NCBI GenBank assembly: GCA_013348845.1
Contig: CP054675.1
Location: 1,497,501-1,561,500 of the forward strand
Direction: 5' to 3'
DNA from: Candidatus Tepidiaquacella proteinivora
GTDB lineage: Bacteria > Bacteroidota > Ignavibacteria > Tepidaquicellales > Tepidaquicellaceae
Length of the DNA: 64,000 bases
The position numbers were made by a program, and so were the translations under genes. The stretch's first letter is position 1. The number at the start of each line of letters is the position of its first letter. Below are positions 1 through 9,471 of this stretch, piece by piece. Under the pieces are notes generated by a model. The model did not search any database. It was not told the origin of the DNA and worked only from the letters and a program-made list of their open reading frames with translations.

Positions 1-109
1 TATATTTTTCATGGTGTCCAATTGTATTATTTCTAAAATGTTCAAAATATTTTTCAAGGCTCGTGTTCATAATAGATAATTCCCGTTTGTTATGATTTTT
101 GTTCAAATA

Positions 110-1759
110 TTAATGACCAGATTCTCCTAAAACTTTGAATTTATCTCCTGTTTCTTTAACAATTAATTTATACCATTCACTACCATAACCAGGTTGAGAT
201 ACTTTAGGATTTCTTTGATTAGGTACAACTGTTTTTATATTTCCATCCATAAACTTAGTAAATAAATACTTATATAATTCTTTCCAGGTGGTAAATGTCT
301 GTGCACCTTTCGAACAAGAATATTCTGTTAAATATGCAATAGCTGAATCAGGGTTTTGTTCGTATAATTCAAGTGCTTTTTCATCAATTAAAGGGGTATT
401 AGTAATATAGGTCATTTCAAGTTCCTTTTGTATAGCACGAATTTCCGGAATGATATCTCTATATCTTGTATAAGCTAAATTTGAAACCTGATTAAATATC
501 CAAAAAGCGGAGCTATCGCTAAAAACCATCATAGAACCATTTCCAACAGCATAATTTGATGGAACTCTTGTTATGCTTGAATACATAGGTGTATAGACTG
601 AGCTGTAAGTATCATCAACGCCGAACCAGATAATTCCACCTATACAATCAGGTAACCAGCTACGGGACTGAGCGACAAAAGAAAAACCAGTTTGCTGAGT
701 TGAGATTGCCCTTTCGTTTAAATAACTATTTTTATCATTTTTATCTGTTTTCCAGGTAAGCGGACGCCATCTATATGGACAATTATAAGGACCAGCGCCA
801 ACATCTTTTGTCATATCCATAGGAGTACCTTCAAAATGGTCACGCATTAACTCCATTGCTTCATACAATGATATTTTTTTATCAGGCTTAATCCAGAGTG
901 GCATTCTGTTTTTTAAGTTTTTTCCCATAGCATAATCGAGATATTTGCCCATATTTTTATTAACTCTATTGAAAATCGACCAAACTCTTGATTCACAGAA
1001 TCTTGCACCGGAAAAATCCACTGGATTATATGTATCGGAAAAAGAAAATTCTTCATCTTTTCCATTAAAATATCCTTTTTTTCTTGCAAAACTGATTACA
1101 TCTTTTGCATAAAGACAATTTTCAGGATCATTCAAAGGGAAAGTGGTAATTCTTGCCTGATTTGCGTGTGCGCAGATATAGCCATCAGGAATTCTTAATG
1201 CTACCCAAACAGCACCTTTATTACCCGGACCTTTGCCAATAATTTCCATAATCCAGACTTCATTCTTATCAGATATAGAGAGTGATTCCCCTTCTGAATA
1301 ATAGCCATATTTTTCAACTAGTTCTGCAATTAAAAGAATAGCTTCACGGGCAGTTTTTGTCCTTTGTAAAGCAATAAACATTAAATTACCATAATCAAGA
1401 ATTGCAGTCGTATCAACAAGCTCTTCCCTTCCGCCAAAAGTTGTTTCTCCAATTGCAAGTTGATGTTCATTCATATTTCCAACTACATTAAATGTATGTA
1501 GTGCCTGAGGAATTCTACCAAGAAACTTGCCGGTATCCCATTCATAAATATCCATCATAGTTCCTTCGGGATAATCCTGGGCAGGCCAGTGATAGAGTTC
1601 ACCATATAAAGTGTGGGAATCCGCAGTATAAGAAATCATTACGGAACCATCTTTCGATGCTCCTTTTGTAATTAAAAAGTTGGTACAGGCAACTACAAAA
1701 TCCTGCATAATAAATAAGGAAAGAATTAATACTGAAATAAACGATGCAATTTTCTTCAT
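110..1759 (-). CDS. Secreted C69-family dipeptidase
   Basis: A 549-residue protein of the C69 (PepD/U34) peptidase family, Ntn-type hydrolases that cleave dipeptides. It has an N-terminal signal-like stretch (about residues 1-24) followed directly by Cys25 in VVACTNFL. In this family the catalytic nucleophile is the cysteine exposed at the new N-terminus, so signal cleavage after Ala24 would also mature the enzyme. The family-typical ITKGASKDGS segment and the GETTFGGR motif follow. The signal peptide predicts export to the periplasm or outside, and I see no T9SS sorting domain at the C-terminus. The gene stands alone, transcribed away from the small broken gene at 1955. Confidence 0.85.
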   Translation of the reverse strand: MKKIASFISVLILSLFIMQDFVVACTNFLITKGASKDGSVMISYTADSHTLYGELYHWPAQDYPEGTMMDIYEWDTGKFLGRIPQALHTFNVVGNMNEHQLAIGETTFGGREELVDTTAILDYGNLMFIALQRTKTAREAILLIAELVEKYGYYSEGESLSISDKNEVWIMEIIGKGPGNKGAVWVALRIPDGYICAHANQARITTFPLNDPENCLYAKDVISFARKKGYFNGKDEEFSFSDTYNPVDFSGARFCESRVWSIFNRVNKNMGKYLDYAMGKNLKNRMPLWIKPDKKISLYEAMELMRDHFEGTPMDMTKDVGAGPYNCPYRWRPLTWKTDKNDKNSYLNERAISTQQTGFSFVAQSRSWLPDCIGGIIWFGVDDTYSSVYTPMYSSITRVPSNYAVGNGSMMVFSDSSAFWIFNQVSNLAYTRYRDIIPEIRAIQKELEMTYITNTPLIDEKALELYEQNPDSAIAYLTEYSCSKGAQTFTTWKELYKYLFTKFMDGNIKTVVPNQRNPKVSQPGYGSEWYKLIVKETGDKFKVLGESGH

Positions 1760-1954
1760 ACTTTCTATTTTATTTTTATAAATTCATTCAATATAATTAG
1801 AAATTTCCTTTAAAAAAAATGATAAAATGTAATATAAAAGCCATATAAAAAATATCATCTTTCTTGTTTTAAATAAAAAATTCTTATTTTTTAAAATTAA
1901 TATTTAAGAAAAATATTTTCTTATTCGATTTAAATAGAAATATATAATCAGAGA

Positions 1955-2240
1955 ATGAACACGAAAATCTCCGTCATTTGCCGGTTCCTGGGAGACAGCG
2001 GAATTCGGTACAATGTCATTTATCATCTCAGGAAAAGATGTAGTCGGGACTTACGGTAAGAATATAGGTGTTATTAAAGGAACTCTGTCAAACGACGGAA
2101 AAACAATAAAAGGTACCTGGGCAAATTTTCCGACCTATTCATCTCCGAACGATGCAGGTAAATTTGAAATTACTATTTCCACAGATGGAAAATCATTCAC
2201 CGGAAAGTGGAAATATGGGTATGAAGAAGATAATAAATGA
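1955..2240 (+). pseudogene. Small conserved-domain gene with a one-base frameshift
   Basis: The uninterrupted frame begins at ATG 2013 (75 residues), but clear coding sequence in that frame continues upstream to 1968 (SPSFAGSWETAEFGT), inside the same compact repeat-like domain with GTY, GTW and GKWKYG motifs. A good ATG lies at 1955 in another frame. Removing one A from the AAAA run at 1964-1967 fuses ATG 1955 to the domain and gives a 94-residue protein starting MNTKSPSFAGSW. The domain resembles a short beta-rich module with G-T-W/G-T-Y repeats; its function is unknown. No signal peptide is seen. It is a recent frameshift, a sequencing error, or a truncated gene using ATG 2013. Confidence 0.55.
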
Positions 2241-2467
2241 CAAAATAAACCCTGGAATGGGAAAAAGAAATAGATTTTATAATTAACGCAATATTATTAT
2301 TTCAACTATTATTTTACCACTCCTTTTAAGAGTTAAGTATTTGAAGGGCAACATCACTTAAACCAATCACTAAAATATATAATTAAAAAATTATATTAAT
2401 CTGACTGTAAAAATACCGTGAACTCATTAATAAATTTATTTAAATTGTAGTATATAATTTAATTAAT

Positions 2468-3181
2468 ATGGATGAAAATATAATATATTTAAAAGACCGT
2501 AAAATAATATGTGAAAATACTATCGGTATTTGGTTTGATAGAAGCAAAATAGATTACGAATATGAACCGGGGCAGTATGCATTAATTACATTATTGGAAC
2601 CTAAATATCATGATAATGAAGGAAATTCAAGGTTATTTTCAATTGCGAATTCTCCTTCAAGAAAAGATATTTTAATGTTTGCAACCCGGGCTCTGGACTC
2701 TGCATTTAATAAAAATATACTTGAACTGCCAATAGGTACAAAAGCTACAATTGGAAAACCGGGGGGAAATACACCATTACATAAAGATGTTTCTATACCT
2801 GCGGTATTTTTAATCGGAGGCATAGGAATCACTCCTGTAAGAAGTATGGTAGAATATTCTGTTTTAGAAAAACTCCCATACGAGATGTATTTATTTTATG
2901 GAAACAAAAGAAAATCCTTAATGGCTTTTTACGATGAGTTTTCAGAATGGGCAAAAATAAAACCTGACTTTAAATTTATCCCTGTAGTTGAAGAGCCAGA
3001 AAAAGATTGGCAATTTGAAAGTGGAATAATTACCGAAGAGTTAATAAAAAAATATGTAAATGATTTTTCAAAACCTATATTTTACATAGTAGGTCCGCCA
3101 CAAATGGTAGATACAATAGAATCTATACTAATCAAGAACAATGTAAATCCTGAAAAAATTAAACTTGAAAGGTTCGGATAA
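2468..3181 (+). CDS. FAD/NAD(P)-binding oxidoreductase, ferredoxin reductase-like
   Basis: A 237-residue flavin reductase of the ferredoxin-NADP reductase superfamily. The FAD-binding RLFS motif (residues 55-58) follows a PGQYALI strand. The nucleotide-binding GGIGITP motif is at 117-123, and a C-terminal YIVGPPQMV segment matches the family's pyridine-nucleotide domain. There is no 2Fe-2S domain, so electrons must go to a separate partner that is not identifiable here. Predicted cytoplasmic. Its TAA overlaps the next gene's ATG by one base, so translation is probably coupled to the methyltransferase. The physiological substrate cannot be read from the sequence. Confidence 0.8.
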   Translation: MDENIIYLKDRKIICENTIGIWFDRSKIDYEYEPGQYALITLLEPKYHDNEGNSRLFSIANSPSRKDILMFATRALDSAFNKNILELPIGTKATIGKPGGNTPLHKDVSIPAVFLIGGIGITPVRSMVEYSVLEKLPYEMYLFYGNKRKSLMAFYDEFSEWAKIKPDFKFIPVVEEPEKDWQFESGIITEELIKKYVNDFSKPIFYIVGPPQMVDTIESILIKNNVNPEKIKLERFG

Positions 3182-3936
3182 TGAATAACATTGAAAGATT
3201 TAACAACAGAGTAGATTATTATCTAAAATACAGACCCGGATATCCGTTAAAAATAATTGAAATATTAAAACAGGAAACAGGATTTGATGAGACATTTGAT
3301 ATAGCTGATATTGGTTCAGGAACGGGATTACTTTCGAAACTATTTGTAAATAATGGTAATATTGTTTATGGGGTTGAGCCAAATAACGAAATGAGAAAAG
3401 CCGCAGAGAAAATTTTTGCTAATAATTATAACTTTATAAGTATAAAAGGCACAGCAGAAAATACTACTTTAGCAAATGAATGTGTTGATTTAATTACTGC
3501 TGCCCAATCATTTCACTGGTTTAATTCGGAACAGGCAAAAGATGAGTTTAAGAGGATTATAAGAAAAAACGGATATGTTACAATAATTTTCAATGTAAGA
3601 AAGAATAACACCCCATTTATGAAAGCGTACAATAAACTGCAAGAGAACTTAAATTCGGATTTCAAGGAAGTACGACTGGAAAATATTACACGGAAACATA
3701 TATCTGATTTTTTTAATGGTAAAAAATTTACAGAAAAACATATTGATAACTCACAGGAATTAGACTACCCATCTTTACGGGGGAGGTTTCTTTCCTGTTC
3801 TTACGTTCCTCTTTCAGGAGCAGAAAATAAAAGAGCATTGAAGGAGCTTAAATCCATATTTGACAAATATAACAATAAAAATAAAATAGTTATTGAATAT
3901 ATAACTAAAATTTATATTGGTAAATTGCAAAAATAA
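3181..3936 (+). CDS. Class I SAM-dependent methyltransferase
   Basis: A 251-residue protein with the Rossmann-type SAM-binding motif DIGSGTG (residues 43-49), the acidic VEPN loop after the second strand, and the AAQSFHWF segment typical of the Methyltransf_11 family. Substrate unknown. It overlaps the flavin reductase stop by one base and is followed 30 bases later by the alpha/beta hydrolase, which suggests one transcript. Cytoplasmic; no transmembrane segment. Confidence 0.8.
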   Translation: MNNIERFNNRVDYYLKYRPGYPLKIIEILKQETGFDETFDIADIGSGTGLLSKLFVNNGNIVYGVEPNNEMRKAAEKIFANNYNFISIKGTAENTTLANECVDLITAAQSFHWFNSEQAKDEFKRIIRKNGYVTIIFNVRKNNTPFMKAYNKLQENLNSDFKEVRLENITRKHISDFFNGKKFTEKHIDNSQELDYPSLRGRFLSCSYVPLSGAENKRALKELKSIFDKYNNKNKIVIEYITKIYIGKLQK

Positions 3937-3966
3937 AATTATCAACCTGAATTTTAATAAAAGCAA

Positions 3967-5370
3967 ATGAAATTTATAAAAATAATTTTTACGGTTTTTA
4001 TTCTTAGCTCATTAACTTTCGGGCAAAACTTAGAAAGAAAATGGGAGGGGAAAATTTCTCTAAATAATTTTGATTTTGACATTATTGTTAATTTCATTAA
4101 ACAGGATACAGGATTCATTGGAACTATTGATATTATTCAACAGGGGGCAAAAGATTTGGAATTGAAAAATATTGAATACAATTATCCGGAAATAAAATTC
4201 GTACTTCCTGCCCCCTATTCGACTGCATATTTTAACGGTGTTTTCAAAGAAGAAGAATTAATTGAAGGAGAGTTTCTACAGGCAGGTTTTAAGGGGACTT
4301 TTACTTTAATTCCATATATTGAAAAACCCGATGTAAAAGAGAATTTACCATACAAGGAAGAAGAAATTACCTTTTCAAATGGTAATAATGTTTTTTCCGG
4401 CACTCTAACAATCCCAGAAAATACCGGAAGGCACCCGGCGGTAGTATTAATTACCGGAAGTGGACCACAAAACAGAGACGAGGAAATTTTAGGATTTAAG
4501 ATTTTCAGAATTATAGCAGATTATTTAACTCGAAATGGAATTGCTGTATTAAGATATGATGACCGGAACGTTGGAAAATCTAAAGGTACGTCGATTGATT
4601 CATCCACAACTGAAGATTTCGCTGACGACGTTATAGAAGCAGTTAAATTTCTCCAAAAAAGAAATGATATCAATCCTCAGCAAATAGGACTTTTAGGACA
4701 TAGTGAAGGTGGAATAGTTGCTCCACTTGCTGCAATGAAGTTTCCTGATATTTCATTTATTATTTTAATGGCAGGAACAGGGGTAAATGGGAAGGAAATT
4801 TTAATTGAACAAACCCGCGCAATAATGAACGCTAACGGAGAATCAGAGGAAGAAATAAACGAAGCGATTGATTTCTTGAAAAAGATATTTACTGCACTAA
4901 AAGCAGGCGATGGATTTGATGAGCTTGAAATGACAATAAAAAAACAAATTGAGGAAATGTATGAAAAAATGAGTGAAGAACAAAAAGCCACTATAAAAAA
5001 CAAAGATGAATATATAGAGACAATGGCTAAAGCTCGATTAAATCCATTTAAAACCCGCTGGATGAATTATTTTCTTGACTACGAGCCCTCAACTGCACTT
5101 GAAAAAGTCAAATGTCCAACCCTTGTCTTATTTGGTGAATTAGATTTACAGGTCCTTAAATGGCAAAATGAAAAACCAATTAAAGATGCATTAGACAAAA
5201 GTGGCAATAAGAATTACGAGATAAAAACATTCGAAAAAGCAAATCATCTTTTTCAGGAAGCAATAACAGGAAGTTCAAACGAATATGGAACTCTTAAAAA
5301 AGAATTTGTAGCCGGGTTTCTTGAATATATAACTAATTGGATTTTAAAATATACATCACAAACAAGATAA
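3967..5370 (+). CDS. Secreted alpha/beta hydrolase
   Basis: A 467-residue protein with a signal peptide (residues 1-19, ending TFGQ), an N-terminal beta-rich domain (about 20-120), and an alpha/beta hydrolase domain (about 130-460). The nucleophile elbow GHSEGG gives Ser246. Asp393 (in FGELDLQ) and His427 (in ANHLF) are the likely remaining triad members. The segment LITGSGPQNRDE with RYDDRNVGKS is typical of a common esterase/peptidase-like family in Bacteroidota. Probably periplasmic; substrate not predictable. It lies 4 bases upstream of the tryptophanase gene. Confidence 0.8.
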   Translation: MKFIKIIFTVFILSSLTFGQNLERKWEGKISLNNFDFDIIVNFIKQDTGFIGTIDIIQQGAKDLELKNIEYNYPEIKFVLPAPYSTAYFNGVFKEEELIEGEFLQAGFKGTFTLIPYIEKPDVKENLPYKEEEITFSNGNNVFSGTLTIPENTGRHPAVVLITGSGPQNRDEEILGFKIFRIIADYLTRNGIAVLRYDDRNVGKSKGTSIDSSTTEDFADDVIEAVKFLQKRNDINPQQIGLLGHSEGGIVAPLAAMKFPDISFIILMAGTGVNGKEILIEQTRAIMNANGESEEEINEAIDFLKKIFTALKAGDGFDELEMTIKKQIEEMYEKMSEEQKATIKNKDEYIETMAKARLNPFKTRWMNYFLDYEPSTALEKVKCPTLVLFGELDLQVLKWQNEKPIKDALDKSGNKNYEIKTFEKANHLFQEAITGSSNEYGTLKKEFVAGFLEYITNWILKYTSQTR

Positions 5371-5374
5371 AACA

Positions 5375-6781
5375 ATGAAATCATTTTTAGAACCTTTCAG
5401 AATTAAAGCAGTTGAAAGTATTAAAGTAACTTCCAGAGAAGAAAGAGAAAGTATTATAAAAAATGCTTTTTATAATACCTTTCTTATTCCCGCTGAAAAT
5501 GTGTTAATCGATTTATTAACAGATAGCGGAACTTCAGCAATGAGCGCCAAACAATGGGCAGCTATGATGGATGGCGATGAATCCTATGCCGGAGCAAGAA
5601 GTTTTTTTAATTTTGAGAAAGTTGTTTCAGAAATATTTGGCTTCAAATATATACTTCCTGTTCATCAGGGAAGAGCTGCAGAAAGAATATTGTTCTCAAT
5701 GGTTCTTAGCAATATTGATGAAAACGGAAGGTATATCAATACCGGTGAGGGAAAATGCATACCAAGTAATAATCATTTCGATACAACACGAGCAAACATT
5801 GAATTTAACGGAGCAGAAGCAATTGACCTTGTAATTGAAGAGGGAAAGAAACCTGATATCATTCACCCCTTTAAAGGTAATATGGATATCAGCAAACTTA
5901 AGAAATTAATTAAAGAAAGGGGTAGAGAAAATATACCTATTTGTATGTTAACAATTACTAACAATACAGGCGGTGGCCAACCTGTATCAATGGAAAACAT
6001 CAGAGATGTTAGTAAAGTATGTAAGGAAAATGGTATTCCGTTTTTTCTTGATGCCTGCAGGTTTGCAGAGAATGCATATTTTATTAAAATGAGAGAAAAG
6101 GGGTATGAAAACAAATCAATAATTGAAATATGTAATGAAATGTTTTCTTATGCTGATGGATGTACAATGAGTGCGAAGAAAGATGCATTCGCTAATATTG
6201 GCGGATTTATAGCTATGAATGATGAAAATTGGTATATTAACTGTAGAAATCTTTTAATAATTACAGAAGGGTATATAACATACGGAGGATTAGCCGGAAG
6301 GGATATGGACGCTATTGCACAAGGGTTACGAGAGGTAATAGATGAGAATTATCTGAAATACAGAATAGAATCTGTAAAATATATAGGAGATCTTTTCCTT
6401 GAAAATGATATACCCATAATCAAACCCGTAGGTGGGCATGCTGTTTATATCGATGCAAAAACCTTCCTTCCACATATACCTCAGGTACAATTTCCTGCCC
6501 ATTCTTTAGTATGTGAATTATATATTGAAGGTGGAATAAGAGCAGTGGAAATAGGCAGTATTATGTTTGGTAAGTATGATTCAAACGGGAATATGATACC
6601 TGCTGATATGGAGCTTGTAAGACTTGCAATACCAAGAAGAGTATATACAAAAAGTCATATTGAATATGTAGTAGAAATAATTAAAGAGGTGAAGAAAAAA
6701 AGAGATAAAATAAAAGGATATAAGATTGTTGAGGAGCCGAAATTTTTAAGACACTTTACTGCAAAATTTAAACCTTTATAA
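5375..6781 (+). CDS. tnaA: Tryptophanase (tryptophan indole-lyase)
   Basis: A 468-residue PLP-dependent beta-eliminating lyase that would convert L-tryptophan to indole, pyruvate and ammonia. The PLP lysine lies in SAKKD (Lys269). The DSGT, DESYAGARS and GGLAGRDM motifs of the tryptophanase/tyrosine phenol-lyase family are all present. Two positions favour tryptophanase over tyrosine phenol-lyase: the DTT segment at 136-138, where phenol-lyase has TTT, and RAVEIGS near the C-terminus, where phenol-lyase has an arginine contacting the phenol ring. The start is 4 bases after the hydrolase stop. No tnaC-like leader peptide is visible upstream, unlike the classical enterobacterial operon. Confidence 0.88.
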   Translation: MKSFLEPFRIKAVESIKVTSREERESIIKNAFYNTFLIPAENVLIDLLTDSGTSAMSAKQWAAMMDGDESYAGARSFFNFEKVVSEIFGFKYILPVHQGRAAERILFSMVLSNIDENGRYINTGEGKCIPSNNHFDTTRANIEFNGAEAIDLVIEEGKKPDIIHPFKGNMDISKLKKLIKERGRENIPICMLTITNNTGGGQPVSMENIRDVSKVCKENGIPFFLDACRFAENAYFIKMREKGYENKSIIEICNEMFSYADGCTMSAKKDAFANIGGFIAMNDENWYINCRNLLIITEGYITYGGLAGRDMDAIAQGLREVIDENYLKYRIESVKYIGDLFLENDIPIIKPVGGHAVYIDAKTFLPHIPQVQFPAHSLVCELYIEGGIRAVEIGSIMFGKYDSNGNMIPADMELVRLAIPRRVYTKSHIEYVVEIIKEVKKKRDKIKGYKIVEEPKFLRHFTAKFKPL

Positions 6782-6817
6782 ATAATTTTTTACATCTCAA
6801 AATAACTCATTAATAAA

Positions 6818-9373
6818 ATGAGAATACAATATAAAATAATATTATTAATTGGGGGTATAACAATTTTTTTTATAGTCGTTTTTATACTTTTATGGAACTC
6901 AGAAAAGATTAAATATGATTTACTTGTAGAAGAAACGCTAAAAGAAAGAAAAAATCTTTTTGATGTTACGATTGAGTTACTGGGAAGAAATCTTGAACAA
7001 TTCGCTTATGATTATAGCTTTTGGGATGAAATGTGCGATTTTGTAAATACAAGAAATCCCAAATTCGCTCATGAAATGATTGAGACCGGTGTAAATACAT
7101 ACAACTCTAATTTCATCTGGATTTTTGACGAAGAATTTAATATGGTTTATTCTTTCAATAATTTAAAAAGTAATGATTTATTGAGATTTCCTTATGATAA
7201 AGACATTCTGAAACAAATATTTACAAAGAATAAATTCAGTCATTTTTATTTTCTTTCCCCGGAGGGTGTTATAGAAACAAGAACAGCCCCTATTCAACCC
7301 TCTTCTGATATTTACAGATTATCTGAACCAAGAGGGTATTTAACCATAGGACGATTATGGAATAACTCTGTAACAGACCATCTTAAAAAGTTAACAACAT
7401 CTGATATTTTTTTAGAAAGAGTAATAAATATTTCATCAGATACAATAACCCAGAGTAATAAAAAATATAGAATTAATAAAATATTAAATGACTGGGATGA
7501 GAAACCAATAATTAATCTGATTTCAGAGGTAGAGTTTTCATTCCTTGAAAAAACAGAGGAATATCTTAAGTCTCAATTTATTTTACTGTTAATATTTACA
7601 ATAATTTTACTTTTAAGTATAACAACATTTTTCCTAAAATACATCAATAAACCATTTAAACTTTTAACACGAAGTTTATCTGATTCAAATCCGGAATATA
7701 TAAAAGATTTAGTATATCAAAAAGATGAGTTTGGCAAAATAGCCAAGCTTATTTCTGATTTCTTTAAACAAAAGAAACAGTTAGAAGATGAAATTACTGA
7801 ACGGGAAAAGATAAATGCAAAACTAACCGAATCTGAAAGAAGAATCAGAGATATATTAACAAATTTAAATTTAATAGCCATAACCCTTGATGAAAAAGGT
7901 AATGTTACTTTTTGCAACAATTTCTTATTAAAATTAACAGGTTGGCAGAGAGAAGAAATTATTAATAAAAATTGGTTTGATAATTTTCTACCTGAGGATG
8001 AAAGATTTAAAATAAAAGAAATGTTTTTAAACAATATAGTAAGCGGAACAATCAAAGCAAATATTGATTATTGCATTATTGACCAGAACGCTAATAGAAA
8101 AGTAATTTCCTGGAATAATACAATATTAAAAGATATTAAAGGAAATATAATAGGCATTGCAAGCATAGGAAAAGACATAACAGAACAAAAAAAAGCAGAA
8201 GAAAACCTAAAAAAAGCAAAGGAAGAAGCAGAAAATGCTAATAAAGCAAAGACAGTATTTTTAGCTAATATGTCTCATGAGTTGAGGACTCCCCTTGTTG
8301 GAATACTGGGATTTGCAGAAATTTTAATGACCAGATTAAAAGATAAAGAATTTAAAGAAAAAGCAGAATTTATATACAATAATGGACAAAGGCTTCTGGA
8401 AACATTAAATGCTTTACTTGACCTTTCTTCTGTTGAGGCTAATAAATTACAGGTAAATATGGAACCTGTTGATGTAGTTTCTTTAGTTTCTGAAGTAAAA
8501 AAATTATACGATGAATTAGCTTTAAAAAACAATCTAAGTTTAAAAGTCTATGTTACAAAGAAAAATATTTATTCTATAACAGATAAAAAATTATTACGGC
8601 AAATTTTAAACAATTTAGTAAGTAATGCCATTAAATATACAGAACAAGGTAGTGTAACAATCTCAGTTTTTAAAGAAAAGAAAGACTGGGTTGTAATAAA
8701 AGTAACAGATACAGGAATAGGAATCCCATCAGAATATCAATCAATTATTTTTGAACCGTTCAGACAAGTAAGTGAAGGTTTATCACGAAAATATGAAGGA
8801 ACGGGGTTGGGCTTAGCAATAACCAAACATTTTGTAGAAGCCATTGGAGGAACAATATCATTACAAAGTGAGGTTGGTAAAGGGTCTTCGTTCGAAGTAA
8901 AAATCCCCGCAATTGACACAGAAGATATTGGCGAAAAGGAATTTATGAGTACATTAGCAAATGATTTTCAATATTCAGAAAAAGATTTGGAAAAATTCAA
9001 ATCCAAAAAAATACTCGTAGTTGAAAACGATAAATCAACCCTTCAGTTATTTAATTCTTTATTATCAGAATACTTCCAGGTTGACACTATTGACAATGGT
9101 ACAGAAGCAGTTCAAAAATGCAGGTCTAATAATTATGATCTAATATTGATGGATATAAGTCTTAAAAAAGATATGAATGGTATTGAGGCAAAGGAAAAAA
9201 TAAGGGAAATAAAAAATTATAAAAACATTCCAATAATTGCTGTAACTGCTCATGCAATGGTAGAGGAAAAAGTAGAACTATTAAAAGAAAAGTTTGACGA
9301 TTATATAGAAAAACCTTTTTCCAGTAAGGAATTCCTTAAAATAATATTTAAGACACTCAAACAAAACAGATAG
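6818..9373 (+). CDS. Hybrid sensor histidine kinase (CHASE4-PAS-HisKA-HATPase-REC)
   Basis: An 851-residue membrane sensor kinase. It has a first transmembrane helix at about residues 5-26, a periplasmic CHASE4-like sensor (FWDEMCDF and the VYSF region), and a second helix at about 250-272. A linker/HAMP-like segment, a PAS domain (about 340-455) and a HisKA domain with His487 in ANMSHELRTP follow. The HATPase domain carries N, G1 and G2 boxes (SNAIKYTE, DTGIGI, GTGLGLAI). A C-terminal receiver has phospho-acceptor Asp779 in LILMDIS. It follows tnaA by 36 bases, so it could be co-transcribed. No separate output regulator is nearby; signal transfer may stop at the fused receiver or use a phosphotransfer protein elsewhere. 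Confidence 0.88.
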   Translation: MRIQYKIILLIGGITIFFIVVFILLWNSEKIKYDLLVEETLKERKNLFDVTIELLGRNLEQFAYDYSFWDEMCDFVNTRNPKFAHEMIETGVNTYNSNFIWIFDEEFNMVYSFNNLKSNDLLRFPYDKDILKQIFTKNKFSHFYFLSPEGVIETRTAPIQPSSDIYRLSEPRGYLTIGRLWNNSVTDHLKKLTTSDIFLERVINISSDTITQSNKKYRINKILNDWDEKPIINLISEVEFSFLEKTEEYLKSQFILLLIFTIILLLSITTFFLKYINKPFKLLTRSLSDSNPEYIKDLVYQKDEFGKIAKLISDFFKQKKQLEDEITEREKINAKLTESERRIRDILTNLNLIAITLDEKGNVTFCNNFLLKLTGWQREEIINKNWFDNFLPEDERFKIKEMFLNNIVSGTIKANIDYCIIDQNANRKVISWNNTILKDIKGNIIGIASIGKDITEQKKAEENLKKAKEEAENANKAKTVFLANMSHELRTPLVGILGFAEILMTRLKDKEFKEKAEFIYNNGQRLLETLNALLDLSSVEANKLQVNMEPVDVVSLVSEVKKLYDELALKNNLSLKVYVTKKNIYSITDKKLLRQILNNLVSNAIKYTEQGSVTISVFKEKKDWVVIKVTDTGIGIPSEYQSIIFEPFRQVSEGLSRKYEGTGLGLAITKHFVEAIGGTISLQSEVGKGSSFEVKIPAIDTEDIGEKEFMSTLANDFQYSEKDLEKFKSKKILVVENDKSTLQLFNSLLSEYFQVDTIDNGTEAVQKCRSNNYDLILMDISLKKDMNGIEAKEKIREIKNYKNIPIIAVTAHAMVEEKVELLKEKFDDYIEKPFSSKEFLKIIFKTLKQNR

Positions 9374-9471
9374 TATCACAACGGTTGAGAGCGCAAAATA
9401 AAGAATATTAACCATAAATTAATTATCGTATTTTTAATTAATATGTTTATGAAGCACTATCAAAACTTTAA

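Noticed and set aside
5375-6781. Tyrosine phenol-lyase instead of tryptophanase
   Set aside because: The DTT and AVEIGS positions match tryptophanase; phenol-lyase has TTT and a ring-contacting Arg there.
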